Positions 41,040-49,256 of a stretch of DNA of 64,000 nucleotides are shown one piece after another. The position numbers and the translations under genes are program-made. Every line of letters begins with the position of its first letter. Position 1 is the stretch's first letter. This DNA is from Variovorax sp. V93 (GTDB lineage Bacteria; Pseudomonadota; Gammaproteobacteria; Burkholderiales; Burkholderiaceae_C). Location: the NCBI RefSeq assembly GCF_041154485.1, contig NZ_AP028669.1, positions 1,364,001 through 1,428,000 on the forward strand, written 5' to 3'. Below the pieces are notes generated by a model. The model was given only the letters and a program-made list of their open reading frames with translations, made no database searches and was not told the origin of the DNA.

Positions 41040-41545
41040 GTCAAAAGTCGCCTCAACCAGTCCGCCGCGGTGTCGGCGAGCTGGTCTTCCAGACGATCTT
41101 GGACCTGCACAACGCTGGTCGCATCGCCACGCGGCCGGTCGTGGTGTCGATGACCGGCCAGAGCTATAGCGTCGTCGATGACCACGTGAAGCGAATGCTG
41201 GAAGACGGCCGGCTGCGCCGCGTGGCGCCCGGTGTATTCGAGCCAGTGGAGGAGATGCCGCCGGCGCAGGCGATCTCGCTCACCGTGCTGCCGAGCGGCA
41301 TGGCCAAGCTGGAAGTCGGCGATGTGTGCCTGGACCTGAATCCGGCGGACCGCCGCTGCATTGGAAACCTGTTCCGCGGTAGCTCCGAAGAACTGACCGG
41401 CCTTCAGGGCGCGCGCGAACTCGCGGATGCCGTTGCCGAACTCAAGCGCCAGCTGGCCACCGCCCACCGGCGCGCCGACCAGCAGGACGAAGTGATCCGC
41501 CGGCTGCAGCGTCAGCCGAAGCAGGAAGAGATGCCATTCGCATAA
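41036..41545 (+). CDS. Hypothetical protein with winged-helix start and coiled-coil end
   Basis: A 169-aa protein. Residues 10-60 (GELVFQTILDLHNAGRIATR, VVVSMTGQSYSVVDDHVKRM) look like a winged-helix domain. The last 45 residues are a coiled coil ending QPKQEEMPFA. This suggests a dimeric DNA-binding protein before the late genes. Role not known. Confidence 0.6.
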   Translation: MSQKSPQPVRRGVGELVFQTILDLHNAGRIATRPVVVSMTGQSYSVVDDHVKRMLEDGRLRRVAPGVFEPVEEMPPAQAISLTVLPSGMAKLEVGDVCLDLNPADRRCIGNLFRGSSEELTGLQGARELADAVAELKRQLATAHRRADQQDEVIRRLQRQPKQEEMPFA

Positions 41546-41547
41546 CC

Positions 41548-41578
41548 GGCCGAGAGGCCACAACCCGGGCGAGAGCCC
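41548..41578 (+). promoter_or_regulatory. Two tandem GAGA-tetraloop hairpins
   Basis: GGCC-GAGA-GGCC (41548-41559) and GGGC-GAGA-GCCC (41567-41578) stand one after the other in the 50-base gap before the gene at 41596. Both have the same GNRA-type loop and a 4-bp GC stem. A clean ribosome site (AGGAG) follows. They may insulate or stabilise the message. Confidence 0.5.
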
Positions 41579-41595
41579 ATCACCAGGAGAAAACC

Positions 41596-41904
41596 ATGCA
41601 CGCAAACCAAGCAACCTACGCGCAAACCGCCGGCTCTGCCCCGCAGAGCGTTCGCGAGATTCCCGACCAACTGCAGCGCCTGCGCGAAAGCATCGTCGAG
41701 CTCGGCCGCCGGAGCGACCTGCTTATCACCCGCACCGAGAGCGTCCGCCGCATTCCGCCGCCGAGCGATTCGACTGCGGCGCCTGCGCCTGTCCGTTCGA
41801 TCCCTCAGACCCCTCTCGGGACCGTCCTCGACGAGATGAATCGTGAGATCGAGTCGCAGATCCGAGCGGTGAACTTCGCGATCGACACCGTCGAGCTCGC
41901 CTGA
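41596..41904 (+). CDS. Hypothetical phage protein
   Basis: A 102-aa protein with a helical middle (IPDQLQRLRESIVELGRRSD) and a Pro/Ala-rich linker, ending in a helix. Such proteins are common before terminase genes in prophages. Function unknown. Good AGGAG ribosome site. Confidence 0.65.
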   Translation: MHANQATYAQTAGSAPQSVREIPDQLQRLRESIVELGRRSDLLITRTESVRRIPPPSDSTAAPAPVRSIPQTPLGTVLDEMNREIESQIRAVNFAIDTVELA

Positions 41905-41916
41905 GGCCTGCCGCTG

Positions 41917-42243
41917 ATGATGCCCAGGAAGAAACTCACCGCCAGCGGGTTCGCCGTCGGTGTTCTGCTGCGCGCCGTGGGTGACGCGGCCCTGGCGCCC
42001 GCGCGCGCCGAGGCCGAAAAGAACCTCACCACCTGGCTCGAAGCTGCCAAGGCCCGTTACATCGAGCGCTGCGGTGACAGCATTCCGCCCGAAGCTGCCG
42101 AGGAATGTGCGGAGACCTGCTATTCCTTGAACTGCATGACGGGCACGCCGGGAAACTACCACCCGAAGCCGTTTGCCGAATGGCCGGAGCCGGTCGCGGC
42201 TGCGGACGAAGACATGGCGAGCTGGGGCGCGCAGGCGGCATGA
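41917..42243 (+). CDS. Hypothetical phage protein
   Basis: A 108-aa protein, basic at the N-terminus (MMPRKKLTASGFAVGVLLRA) and acidic at the end, with three cysteines in ECAETCYSLNC. No family recognised. Overlaps the next gene by four bases. Confidence 0.6.
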   Translation: MMPRKKLTASGFAVGVLLRAVGDAALAPARAEAEKNLTTWLEAAKARYIERCGDSIPPEAAEECAETCYSLNCMTGTPGNYHPKPFAEWPEPVAAADEDMASWGAQAA

Positions 42244-42710
42244 GCGACTTCAACGCTACCACCGGCCGCCAGGCCTTCGACCTCCTTTGCGATGAGCGGC
42301 TCGGCTACGGCATGAGCCGGCAGGTCTTCAGCTGCCGCCTTGCGCCTGACTGCGTCGTGAAGGTCGAGGAGGGCGCTGGCCAGTTCCAGAACGTGATCGA
42401 GTGGGAGACCTGGCAGCGGGTGAAAGACACACCGGCCAGCCGGTGGTTCGCCGCCTGCCGCTGGATCAGCCCCAACGGCACGCTTCTGGTGATGGAGCGC
42501 ACGCGGCCCGCCGCGCCGGCCGAGTATCCCGACAGCCTGCCGGCGTTCCTCTGCGACTTCAAGCGCACGAACTACGGCATGGCCAAGGCCACGGATCGCC
42601 ATGGCAAGCCGGGGCAGGAGTGGTTCGTCTGCCACGACTACGGCACCCACCTGATGTTCGAGAACGGCATGACGAAGCGCATGCGTAAGGTGGAATGGTG
42701 GGACGCGTGA
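42240..42710 (+). CDS. Protein-kinase-like mini-protein (no known family)
   Basis: A 156-aa protein with the look of a protein kinase N-lobe: glycine loop LGYGMSRQVFSC (21-32), strand with lysine CVVKVE (38-43), helix with glutamate NVIEWETWQRV, and hinge GTLLVMERT. The short remainder has DRHGKPG and FVCHDYGTHL, which recall HRD and DFG motifs, but the C-lobe is absent. It may be a pseudokinase or an unrelated fold. Coupled by overlaps at both ends. Confidence 0.55.
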   Translation: MSDFNATTGRQAFDLLCDERLGYGMSRQVFSCRLAPDCVVKVEEGAGQFQNVIEWETWQRVKDTPASRWFAACRWISPNGTLLVMERTRPAAPAEYPDSLPAFLCDFKRTNYGMAKATDRHGKPGQEWFVCHDYGTHLMFENGMTKRMRKVEWWDA

Positions 42711-43252
42711 TGACCATCGGCATCGACTTGGCCCGAGAGCCGGACCGCACCAGCTGGGCTGTCCGTACGCCGACCGGGTGGGAATTCATCGACGGCGGCC
42801 CGGAAGACTTCCAGCGCATCCATAGATTCTTGCCGTTGGCCGTATGGCGGGCCGAACTGGAAGCCTTCGAGTATCGGACGCCCGAGCACCAGGCCGCAGT
42901 CGAGGCCGCGCTGCAAGACCGCCTGCGCACCCACGCCGACCGCCAGGGGCCATGCGTCTCTGCGGAGGACGCTGCAAGCCCACTGGCATGCATGCGGGCC
43001 TACCTTCACGGCGCCATGAACCGCTTTGAGCGCGGGATGGTGTTCGATGAATGGTCCCGCTGGGATGGCTCAGGCTGGGAGCGAATTTCTTGGGAAGAGA
43101 GAAGACTGCCGCCTCCACTGCCTAGCGAACGCATGGCTTCGGCCCTGGGCCTGGGCCCGAGGAACTACTTCGGCCCTTGCAACTTGGCTCCCAATCTGGC
43201 CGGCGTCGTGCTCGGTCGCAGTGGCTGGATGTTGGAGAATCCCACCCCATGA
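42710..43252 (+). CDS. Hypothetical phage protein
   Basis: A 180-aa protein starting MTIGIDLAREPDRTSWAVRT, with an acidic helical middle and a late proline-rich segment. ATG at 42710 overlaps the previous stop and is preferred over a start 15 bases upstream. No family recognised. Confidence 0.65.
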   Translation: MTIGIDLAREPDRTSWAVRTPTGWEFIDGGPEDFQRIHRFLPLAVWRAELEAFEYRTPEHQAAVEAALQDRLRTHADRQGPCVSAEDAASPLACMRAYLHGAMNRFERGMVFDEWSRWDGSGWERISWEERRLPPPLPSERMASALGLGPRNYFGPCNLAPNLAGVVLGRSGWMLENPTP

Positions 43253-43575
43253 AAGTCTCAGAACTCACTGGCGCGCAGCTCGACTACTGGGTGGCCAAGG
43301 TCGAGGGCTTCATGCGCCCGCGCATCGAGGGGGGCGTCTGCGTTGTTGACCAGCCAGACGGCCACCCCATGAATCCATCGACGGACTGGGCTCACGGCGG
43401 CCCGATCATCGAGCGCCAGAAGATCATGGTCACCTGGAACGCGGATCATTGGATCTCGGGCGCCAACGACGCTACCGACAACCCCAACAGCCGCATCCGG
43501 TCTGGGCGCACGGCATTGATCGCTGCGATGCGTGCCCACGTGGCATCGGAGTTCGGCGATGAGGTGCCAGATTGA
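43249..43575 (+). CDS. DUF2591 (NinX-like) phage protein
   Basis: The 108-aa protein follows the DUF2591 pattern closely: MKVSELTGAQLDYWVAKVEG, then STDWAHGGPIIERQKIMVTW and RSGRTALIAAMRAHVASEFG then DEVP. NinX-type proteins are common in lambdoid nin regions, function unknown. It is followed by a diverged second copy. Confidence 0.88.
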   Translation: MKVSELTGAQLDYWVAKVEGFMRPRIEGGVCVVDQPDGHPMNPSTDWAHGGPIIERQKIMVTWNADHWISGANDATDNPNSRIRSGRTALIAAMRAHVASEFGDEVPD

Positions 43576-43880
43576 AAGTGTCGGAGCTGGGGGGCAAGCA
43601 GCTTGAAGCCTGGGTAGCGAAGGCCTTGGGCGAGCAACCCGGCACGTCCTACACCAGCGCCTGGCCCAACTTCGACCAGCTGCTCGAGCGCGATGCAATC
43701 CACGTCGCGCCCATGCCCGGCAAGAGCTTCATCTGGTGCGCCATCGTCATCGGACGTCCCAATGGCCGGTTGCCGGAAGGCCGCGGCGGATGGATCGAAG
43801 GCGCGACGCCGCGCATAGCGGTGGCCAGGGCCATCGTCTCGGCCCGCTACGGTGCCGAGGTGCCGGACGCACCCCAGTAG
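43572..43880 (+). CDS. Second DUF2591 (NinX-like) protein
   Basis: A 102-aa tandem paralogue of the preceding gene: MKVSELGGKQLEAWVAKALG at the start and TPRIAVARAIVSARYGAEVP at the end, with the same spacing but few identical residues between. Start is TTG at 43572, overlapping the previous stop. Its own stop codon lies inside a copy of the CCCCAGTAGGG repeat. Confidence 0.82.
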   Translation: MKVSELGGKQLEAWVAKALGEQPGTSYTSAWPNFDQLLERDAIHVAPMPGKSFIWCAIVIGRPNGRLPEGRGGWIEGATPRIAVARAIVSARYGAEVPDAPQ

Positions 43881-43885
43881 GGATT
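43872..43885 (+). repeat. CCCCAGTAGGGATT element, copy 1
   Basis: One of four close copies of a near-palindromic 14-mer (C4-AGTA-G3). It contains the stop codon of the DUF2591 gene. A hairpin with arms GGGCCTC (43917-43923 region) and GAGGCCC (43931-43937) follows, one base before the ATG at 43939. The only possible ribosome site (GAGG) is inside the hairpin. Confidence 0.75.
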
Positions 43886-43938
43886 TGCCGCCCAGCACGG
43901 CGGCCAGAAGATTCGGGCCTCACTTCATCCGAGGCCCC

Positions 43939-44157
43939 ATGACCACCACCGTCCATATCGCCGTCAGCGGCAACAAGCAGGTTCTTGTCGAGACCCAGGC
44001 CGGCAAGACGCGCCTGCAGCCCGGCGCCCATCACACCTTCACCGTGCACGGCGACGGCGAGATCAAGATCCGCGAGCACGGCGAATTCGTTGCCGCTCCC
44101 GATCTGCCGCTGGTGCGCCCGTACCACGACGAACCGGCCGAGGCCCCCGCCATCTGA
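43939..44157 (+). CDS. Small hypothetical protein behind the repeat element
   Basis: A 72-aa beta-rich protein (MTTTVHIAVSGNKQVLVETQ ... GAHHTFTVHGDGEIKIREHG) with a plausible small beta-sandwich. It is preceded by the CCCCAGTAGGG element and hairpin, so its translation may be controlled. Location just before the terminase suggests a structural or regulatory role. Confidence 0.7.
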   Translation: MTTTVHIAVSGNKQVLVETQAGKTRLQPGAHHTFTVHGDGEIKIREHGEFVAAPDLPLVRPYHDEPAEAPAI

Positions 44158-44308
44158 ACACTGGCAGGGTCCGCCTCGCGCGTTCCGCGTGGTGGCTAAG
44201 CGGGCAAGCGCCCGACCTGGCCGGTGATCACCTGACCTGATTCACCCTCTCCAAGGGCAAGCCGCTGCCGCAAGAGCAGCGCCGGGGGCAACCGGCAACC
44301 GATGTCTG

Positions 44309-44830
44309 CTAGGCGCCGAGAATTGCGATCAGTTGGGCTTTTGACAGCGTGTTGAGTTCAAGCTTCGCGCGCATTGGCTCGAACACCTTGTACATGCGCT
44401 CGGCCCGATCGAGAGTGGCGTGGTGCGAATTCAAGTCACGCTTGGCAAACTCTGTCCAACGGCCCATTTCCTTAATCAGAAAGTTTGCGATGCTGTAGTG
44501 TCGCGACTCGTTGTTGCCGTCAAAGCCCGGGAACGTCGTTCGTCCATGGCAGCTGTCCTCAACTTCTTTCTTCGCAGCCGCGTCCAACTTCTTCATCGCT
44601 GCCTCAACGAACGACCACATGTCCAGGTAGTTCGCCACCTCTTTCACCTCAGGCGGATCTGCTTCGCGCTTATCTTGAGGTATGCCTGAGAGTTCCCAGG
44701 TCAGAGCCCAGGTGTTGTCGGTGTGAATCGCCGAACTGATGAGCTTGGCAGTTTCTGGTTCGATGTCGAGTTTTAGATGCAGCTGGGCCAGCATCGACAG
44801 AATCAGCTTTTCCGGGGTGGTCAGTTTCAT
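44309..44830 (-). CDS. YfbU family protein (moron)
   Basis: A 173-aa protein matching YfbU: MKLTTPEKLILSMLAQLHLK, the NTWALTWELSGI block and GFDGNNESRHYSIANFLIKE then MGRW. E. coli YfbU is a small protein of unclear function. The gene is on the minus strand between two rightward gene blocks with about 150-190 free bases on each side, the layout of a moron that may be expressed in the lysogen. GGAG stands six bases before the ATG. Confidence 0.85.
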   Translation of the reverse strand: MKLTTPEKLILSMLAQLHLKLDIEPETAKLISSAIHTDNTWALTWELSGIPQDKREADPPEVKEVANYLDMWSFVEAAMKKLDAAAKKEVEDSCHGRTTFPGFDGNNESRHYSIANFLIKEMGRWTEFAKRDLNSHHATLDRAERMYKVFEPMRAKLELNTLSKAQLIAILGA

Positions 44831-44965
44831 GTGAATCTCCTGGTTGGACGGGCAAATGTAGCTGGGGTGTCGCTTTTCGGTGTCTGCGCAAGCGCAACTT
44901 TTTGACCGTTGAGCCGGGCTGTCTTGGCCATGCTGATGACCATTGGCCGCGCGCGGGGCCAACAC

Positions 44966-45013
44966 CCCCCATTAGAGGTTTGAGGTTTCCAGTCGCCCGG
45001 TAACCATCCGGGC
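44966..45013 (+). promoter_or_regulatory. Diverged repeat element and hairpin before terminase
   Basis: CCCCCATTAGAGGTTTG (44966-44982) looks like a diverged copy of the CCCCAGTAGGG(T)TT element. It is followed by a hairpin GCCCGG-TAACCAT-CCGGGC (44995-45013) that ends two bases before the terminase ATG. No ribosome site is visible between the hairpin and the start. Confidence 0.5.
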
Positions 45014-45015
45014 CC

Positions 45016-45666
45016 ATGAGTGCAGACACCCCCGCAAAGAAACCCGACTGGGCCGTCATCGAGGCCGAGTACCGCGCCGGCATCAAGCCGCTGCGCCTCA
45101 TTGGGGAAGAGCAGGGGATCAGCCACGCCGCCATCAACAAGCGGGCGAAGCGTGATGAGTGGTCCCGCGACCTCGGAGCCAAGATCCAGGCGAAGGCTGA
45201 AGCACTGGTTTCCAAGGCTGCGGTTACCAAGGAGGTTTCCAGCGCCAAGAAGGTGACCGAACAGGCCATCGTCGATGCTGCCGCGACCATCCAGTACACG
45301 GTGCGCATGGAGCACCGGGCGGACATCAAGCGCTCGCGCGTGCTGTTCCAGAACCTGCTGGGCGAGCTGGAGGCAGTGGGCACCCCGGACGGGCAGCACC
45401 TCGTCGACCAGCTGATCGAGAGCCTGAACGGCCCCGATGACGGCGAGACCGAGGACGCGGCCCGCCGACGTCAGGCGCGCAACCGCAAGCTGCTCGGCGA
45501 CATCCAGGCCCTGCCGACGCGCATCGACTCGGGCAAGCGACTGGTCGAGATGCTGGAGAAGCTGGTGCGCATGGAGCGCGAGGCCTTCGGCGTCAGCACC
45601 GATGAGGGCGGCGACAACCGCGGTGGCGCCAAGACCGTGATCGTCCCGGCGAAGGACATCTCGTGA
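45016..45666 (+). CDS. Terminase small subunit
   Basis: This is the DNA-recognition subunit of the packaging motor. The 216-aa protein begins with an HTH (WAVIEAEYRAGIKPLRLIGE then EQGISHAAINKRAKRDEWSR), followed by long helices for oligomerisation. Immediately followed by the large subunit with a 4-base overlap. A hairpin ends right before the ATG. Confidence 0.88.
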   Translation: MSADTPAKKPDWAVIEAEYRAGIKPLRLIGEEQGISHAAINKRAKRDEWSRDLGAKIQAKAEALVSKAAVTKEVSSAKKVTEQAIVDAAATIQYTVRMEHRADIKRSRVLFQNLLGELEAVGTPDGQHLVDQLIESLNGPDDGETEDAARRRQARNRKLLGDIQALPTRIDSGKRLVEMLEKLVRMEREAFGVSTDEGGDNRGGAKTVIVPAKDIS

Positions 45667-47063
45667 AGCTGCCCGACGTCGGCGAAGACATCCTGTGGAA
45701 GCCTGCCCCCAAGCAGGCCATGCTGCTGTCGGCCATCGACCTCGAGGTGCTGTACGGCGGTGCCGCGGGCGCCGGCAAGTCCGACTGCCTGCTGATCGAT
45801 GCCCTGGGCCTGCAGCAGCGGGCCATCGACAACCGGAACTACCAGGCCATCCTGTTCCGGCGCACGTTCCCCGACCTCCGGGACTTGATTGACCGGTCGC
45901 AGGACCTGTACCCGGCCTTCGGCGGCAAATACGACAAGACCAGCCACATCTGGACCTTCCCGAGCGGCGCGCGCGTCGAGTTCGGGCACATGCAGTACGA
46001 CAGCGACCGCTTCAAATACCGCGGCCGGGCCTTCCAGTACATCGGCTGGGACGAGCTGACGCTGTTCCCGACGGACATCCCGTACCGGTACATGCTGTCG
46101 CGCCTGCGGTCGAAGGACCCGGCCATCACCTGCTACGTGCGGGCGACGACGAACCCCGACGGGCCCGGCTTCCGCTGGGTCAAGGAGTACTTCCGGATCC
46201 AGACCGAGGGAACGTCGACGCGCTTCAAGGTCTCGGTGACCGACCCCGAGACCGGCGAGGTGCACGAGCACGGCCGCCGCTTCATCTCGGCGCGCCTTAG
46301 CGACAATCCCCACCTGGCGGACAGCGGCTACCGGCAGACCCTGCTGCTGCTGTCGGCCGAGGAACAGCGTGCGCTGCTGATGGGCCGCTGGGAGACGCCG
46401 AACATCCGCGGCGCCTACTACGCCGAGCAGATGGAAGCCGCGCGCCTCGAGGGACGCATCCGCAAAATCCCGCGGCTGCCGCACGTGCCCGTGAACACCT
46501 TCTGGGACCTGGGCTGGAACGACACCACCGCCGTGTGGTTCCACCAGCGCGTGGGCATGGAGCACCGCTTCATCGACTACATGGAAGCCAGCGGCAAGGA
46601 CCTGCAGTTCTTCGCCGCCGAGATCCAGGGCCGCAGCTACACCTACGCGCGCCACTACCTGCCGCACGACGCCGACAACAAGACCCTGGCCAGCGGCGGC
46701 AAGAGCGTCCGCATGCTGCTGCAGGGCCTCCTGCCGGCCCATCGCTTCGAGGTGGTGCCGCGCACCGACAGCCTGGTCTCAGCCATCAACCAGACCCGCG
46801 CCGTCATCCCGTCCTGCTACTTCGACGAAGACCGCACCGCCAACGGCATCGCTGGCCTGGAAGCCTACCGCCGCGAATGGGACGAGAAGCTCGGCGACTT
46901 CAAGCAGGAGCCGCTGCACGACTGGGCTTCCAACCCCGCCGACGCCTTCCGGCAGTTCGCGCAGGGCTACCGCGAAATCTACAAGGGCGGCAAGAAGCCG
47001 ACCAGCTGGCGCGACCGGCTGAAGACGCACGCCGCCCGCAACCGATCGGCGCAAGCCGCATAA
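45663..47063 (+). CDS. Terminase large subunit
   Basis: This is the ATPase-nuclease that packages phage DNA. The 466-aa protein has a Walker A-like GGAAGAGKSD (about residues 36-45), Walker B FQYIGWDELTLF, coupling motif RATTNPDG, and a nuclease domain with the first acidic residue in FWDLGWNDTTAV. The family looks like terminase_6. GTG start overlaps the small-subunit stop. The likely packaging mode (headful versus cos) cannot be told from the sequence by eye. Confidence 0.93.
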   Translation: MKLPDVGEDILWKPAPKQAMLLSAIDLEVLYGGAAGAGKSDCLLIDALGLQQRAIDNRNYQAILFRRTFPDLRDLIDRSQDLYPAFGGKYDKTSHIWTFPSGARVEFGHMQYDSDRFKYRGRAFQYIGWDELTLFPTDIPYRYMLSRLRSKDPAITCYVRATTNPDGPGFRWVKEYFRIQTEGTSTRFKVSVTDPETGEVHEHGRRFISARLSDNPHLADSGYRQTLLLLSAEEQRALLMGRWETPNIRGAYYAEQMEAARLEGRIRKIPRLPHVPVNTFWDLGWNDTTAVWFHQRVGMEHRFIDYMEASGKDLQFFAAEIQGRSYTYARHYLPHDADNKTLASGGKSVRMLLQGLLPAHRFEVVPRTDSLVSAINQTRAVIPSCYFDEDRTANGIAGLEAYRREWDEKLGDFKQEPLHDWASNPADAFRQFAQGYREIYKGGKKPTSWRDRLKTHAARNRSAQAA

Positions 47064-47066
47064 ACC

Positions 47067-49220
47067 ATGGCCTCTGCTGTCTACCCCTCGAAGAATACCC
47101 CTGAGCCACGGGGCGACGCCATCGCGCGCGAAAACTGGTATCGCTACCTCTATGGCCGCGACCAGGGCCACCTCGAATACATGGCGCAGGCGCAGAAGTG
47201 TGAGGGCATGTACCTCGGCGGCGGCGAGCAGTGGAGCGAAGACGACAAGGCCATCCTGCGCGAGGAGGGCCGGCCGTTCTACGAGTTCAACGAGATCATG
47301 CCGAGCATCAACAGTGCCATCGGCTACCAGATCCACAACCGCATGGACATCGCCTTCAAGCCGCGCGGCAACAAGGGCGACTTGCAGACGGCCGGCATCC
47401 TGTCCAAGGTGGCAATGCAGATCGCCGACCAGGCCAAGTTGCACTGGAAGGAAACGCAGGTCTTCGGCGACGGCGTGATCCAGCAGCGGGGGTACTTCAA
47501 CCTCCGCATGAACTTCGACACCAACATGAAGGGAGACATCGAGGTCGAGACGCTCGACCCGCTGGACGTGGTGCCGGATCCGGATGCCAAGTCCTACGAC
47601 CCTGACTCGTGGGGCGACGTCATCATCACCCGCTGGCTGACCCTCGACGAGATCGAGCAGCTCTACGGCAAGGACGCCCGGGCCAAGGCTGAGGCCTCCG
47701 GAGACGATGGCTCCGACTGGGGCGAGATGGACGACGAGACGCGGCGCAACCGCTTCGGCGACCGCCTGCGCAGCAGCAGCGGCACCTTCGACGCCTACAA
47801 CACGCTCGAGGGCAAGCTGCTGCGCCGGTACCGCATCGTCGACCGGCAGAAGTGGGTCTACGAGAACACGAAGTGCATGGTGTTCCCGGACACCGGCGAC
47901 ATCGAAGCCATCGACGACATGACCGCGGACCAGATCGCGGCCGCCACCGAGAAGGGCGCCATCAAGGCCAGCCGCATGCGCCGGCGCATCAAGTGGACCG
48001 TCAGCACCTACTGCGCGCTCCTGTTCGACCAGTACAGCCCGCACCAGCACTTCTCGGTGGTGCCGTACTTCGCCTACTTCCGCCGCGGCAAGACGCGGGG
48101 CATGGTGGACAACGCCATTGGCCCGCAGGAGGCACTCAACAAGGGCGTGAGCCAATTCGTGGCCATCGTGAACACGGCGGCCAACAGCGGCTGGATCACC
48201 GAGGAAGACTCCATCACCAACTTGGAAGAGGGCGAGCTGGAGAGCCGGGGTGGACAGACGGGCCTCCACATCGAATTCAAGAAGGGTTCGACCGCGCCCA
48301 AGAAGATCGAACCGAACCAAGTGCCCACGGGCATCGACCGCCTGATCGACCGCGCATCTCAGGCGCTCAAGGACGTGACTGTGCCCGACGCGATGCGCGG
48401 GGGCGCCCAGGGCCCCGAGGTTTCGGGCGTGGCCATCCAGTCCAAGCAGTTCGCCAGCCAGCAGCAGCTCGCGGTGCCGCTCGACAACTTGACCCACACC
48501 CGCGCGCTGCTGGCCGTGCGCCTCTACAAGATGATCCAGCGGTACTACGACAGCCATCGCATCTTCCGCATCACCGAGACCGATGAGTTCGGCAACGAGA
48601 AGGAGGAGGTGCTGGAGATCAACAAGCCGATGCCTGACGGCAGCTACTTCAATGACATCACGATCGGCGAATACGACGTGGTGGTCAGCGAGCAGCCGAT
48701 GCAGATCACCTTCAACAACAGCCAGTTCACGCAGGCGATGGAAATGAAGAAGGCCGGCATTGCGATCCCAGACCAGATCGCGGTGCGGTACTCCAACCTG
48801 CAGGACAAGCAGGAAATCATCGAAGGCATGTCGGCCGCCAAGGCGCCGCCCGTCGACCCGGTGGCCGAGGCCAAAGCCAAGCTCGCCCTTGCGCAAGCCA
48901 CGAAGACCGACGCTGAGACGGTCGAGTCGAAGGGCCGCACGATGTACAGCGCGATCCAGACGGCCCAGGTCATCGCCGCCACGCCGGAGACCAGCGCGCT
49001 CGCCGATGCGTTACTGGGCTCCCAGGGGTTCCAGGACATGGACGCCGGGCCGCTGGTGCCCGAAGCCGCGCCTGGCCTGCCCACGGCGCCGGAGGGCCTG
49101 ATCCCGAACAACACCGACCCGCTCACGCCGGCCAGCCCTGAGCTCGGCGTGAACCGCGGCATCGAGACGCCGGAGGCCGACGGCGTGCGGCGCAACCCGA
49201 TGGCCGAGATGCCCGCCTGA
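47067..49220 (+). CDS. Portal protein (P22-like)
   Basis: The portal forms the dodecameric DNA gate of the capsid. The 717-aa length is close to P22 gp1 (725 aa). Characteristic stretches are RPFYEFNEIMPSINSAIGYQ, DPLDVVPDPDAKSYDPDSWG, and the stem region YFAYFRRGKTRGMVDNAIGP, followed by SKQFASQQQLAVPLDNL. An acidic Pro/Ala-rich end follows. It begins four bases after the terminase stop. Confidence 0.92.
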   Translation: MASAVYPSKNTPEPRGDAIARENWYRYLYGRDQGHLEYMAQAQKCEGMYLGGGEQWSEDDKAILREEGRPFYEFNEIMPSINSAIGYQIHNRMDIAFKPRGNKGDLQTAGILSKVAMQIADQAKLHWKETQVFGDGVIQQRGYFNLRMNFDTNMKGDIEVETLDPLDVVPDPDAKSYDPDSWGDVIITRWLTLDEIEQLYGKDARAKAEASGDDGSDWGEMDDETRRNRFGDRLRSSSGTFDAYNTLEGKLLRRYRIVDRQKWVYENTKCMVFPDTGDIEAIDDMTADQIAAATEKGAIKASRMRRRIKWTVSTYCALLFDQYSPHQHFSVVPYFAYFRRGKTRGMVDNAIGPQEALNKGVSQFVAIVNTAANSGWITEEDSITNLEEGELESRGGQTGLHIEFKKGSTAPKKIEPNQVPTGIDRLIDRASQALKDVTVPDAMRGGAQGPEVSGVAIQSKQFASQQQLAVPLDNLTHTRALLAVRLYKMIQRYYDSHRIFRITETDEFGNEKEEVLEINKPMPDGSYFNDITIGEYDVVVSEQPMQITFNNSQFTQAMEMKKAGIAIPDQIAVRYSNLQDKQEIIEGMSAAKAPPVDPVAEAKAKLALAQATKTDAETVESKGRTMYSAIQTAQVIAATPETSALADALLGSQGFQDMDAGPLVPEAAPGLPTAPEGLIPNNTDPLTPASPELGVNRGIETPEADGVRRNPMAEMPA

Positions 49221-49256
49221 TCACTACCACCGCAACCACCACTAAGGAGCTATTCC

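Noticed and set aside
46779-48896. 705-codon minus-strand open frame opposite portal and terminase genes
   Set aside because: The sense genes are firmly identified; the antisense product has shadow composition.
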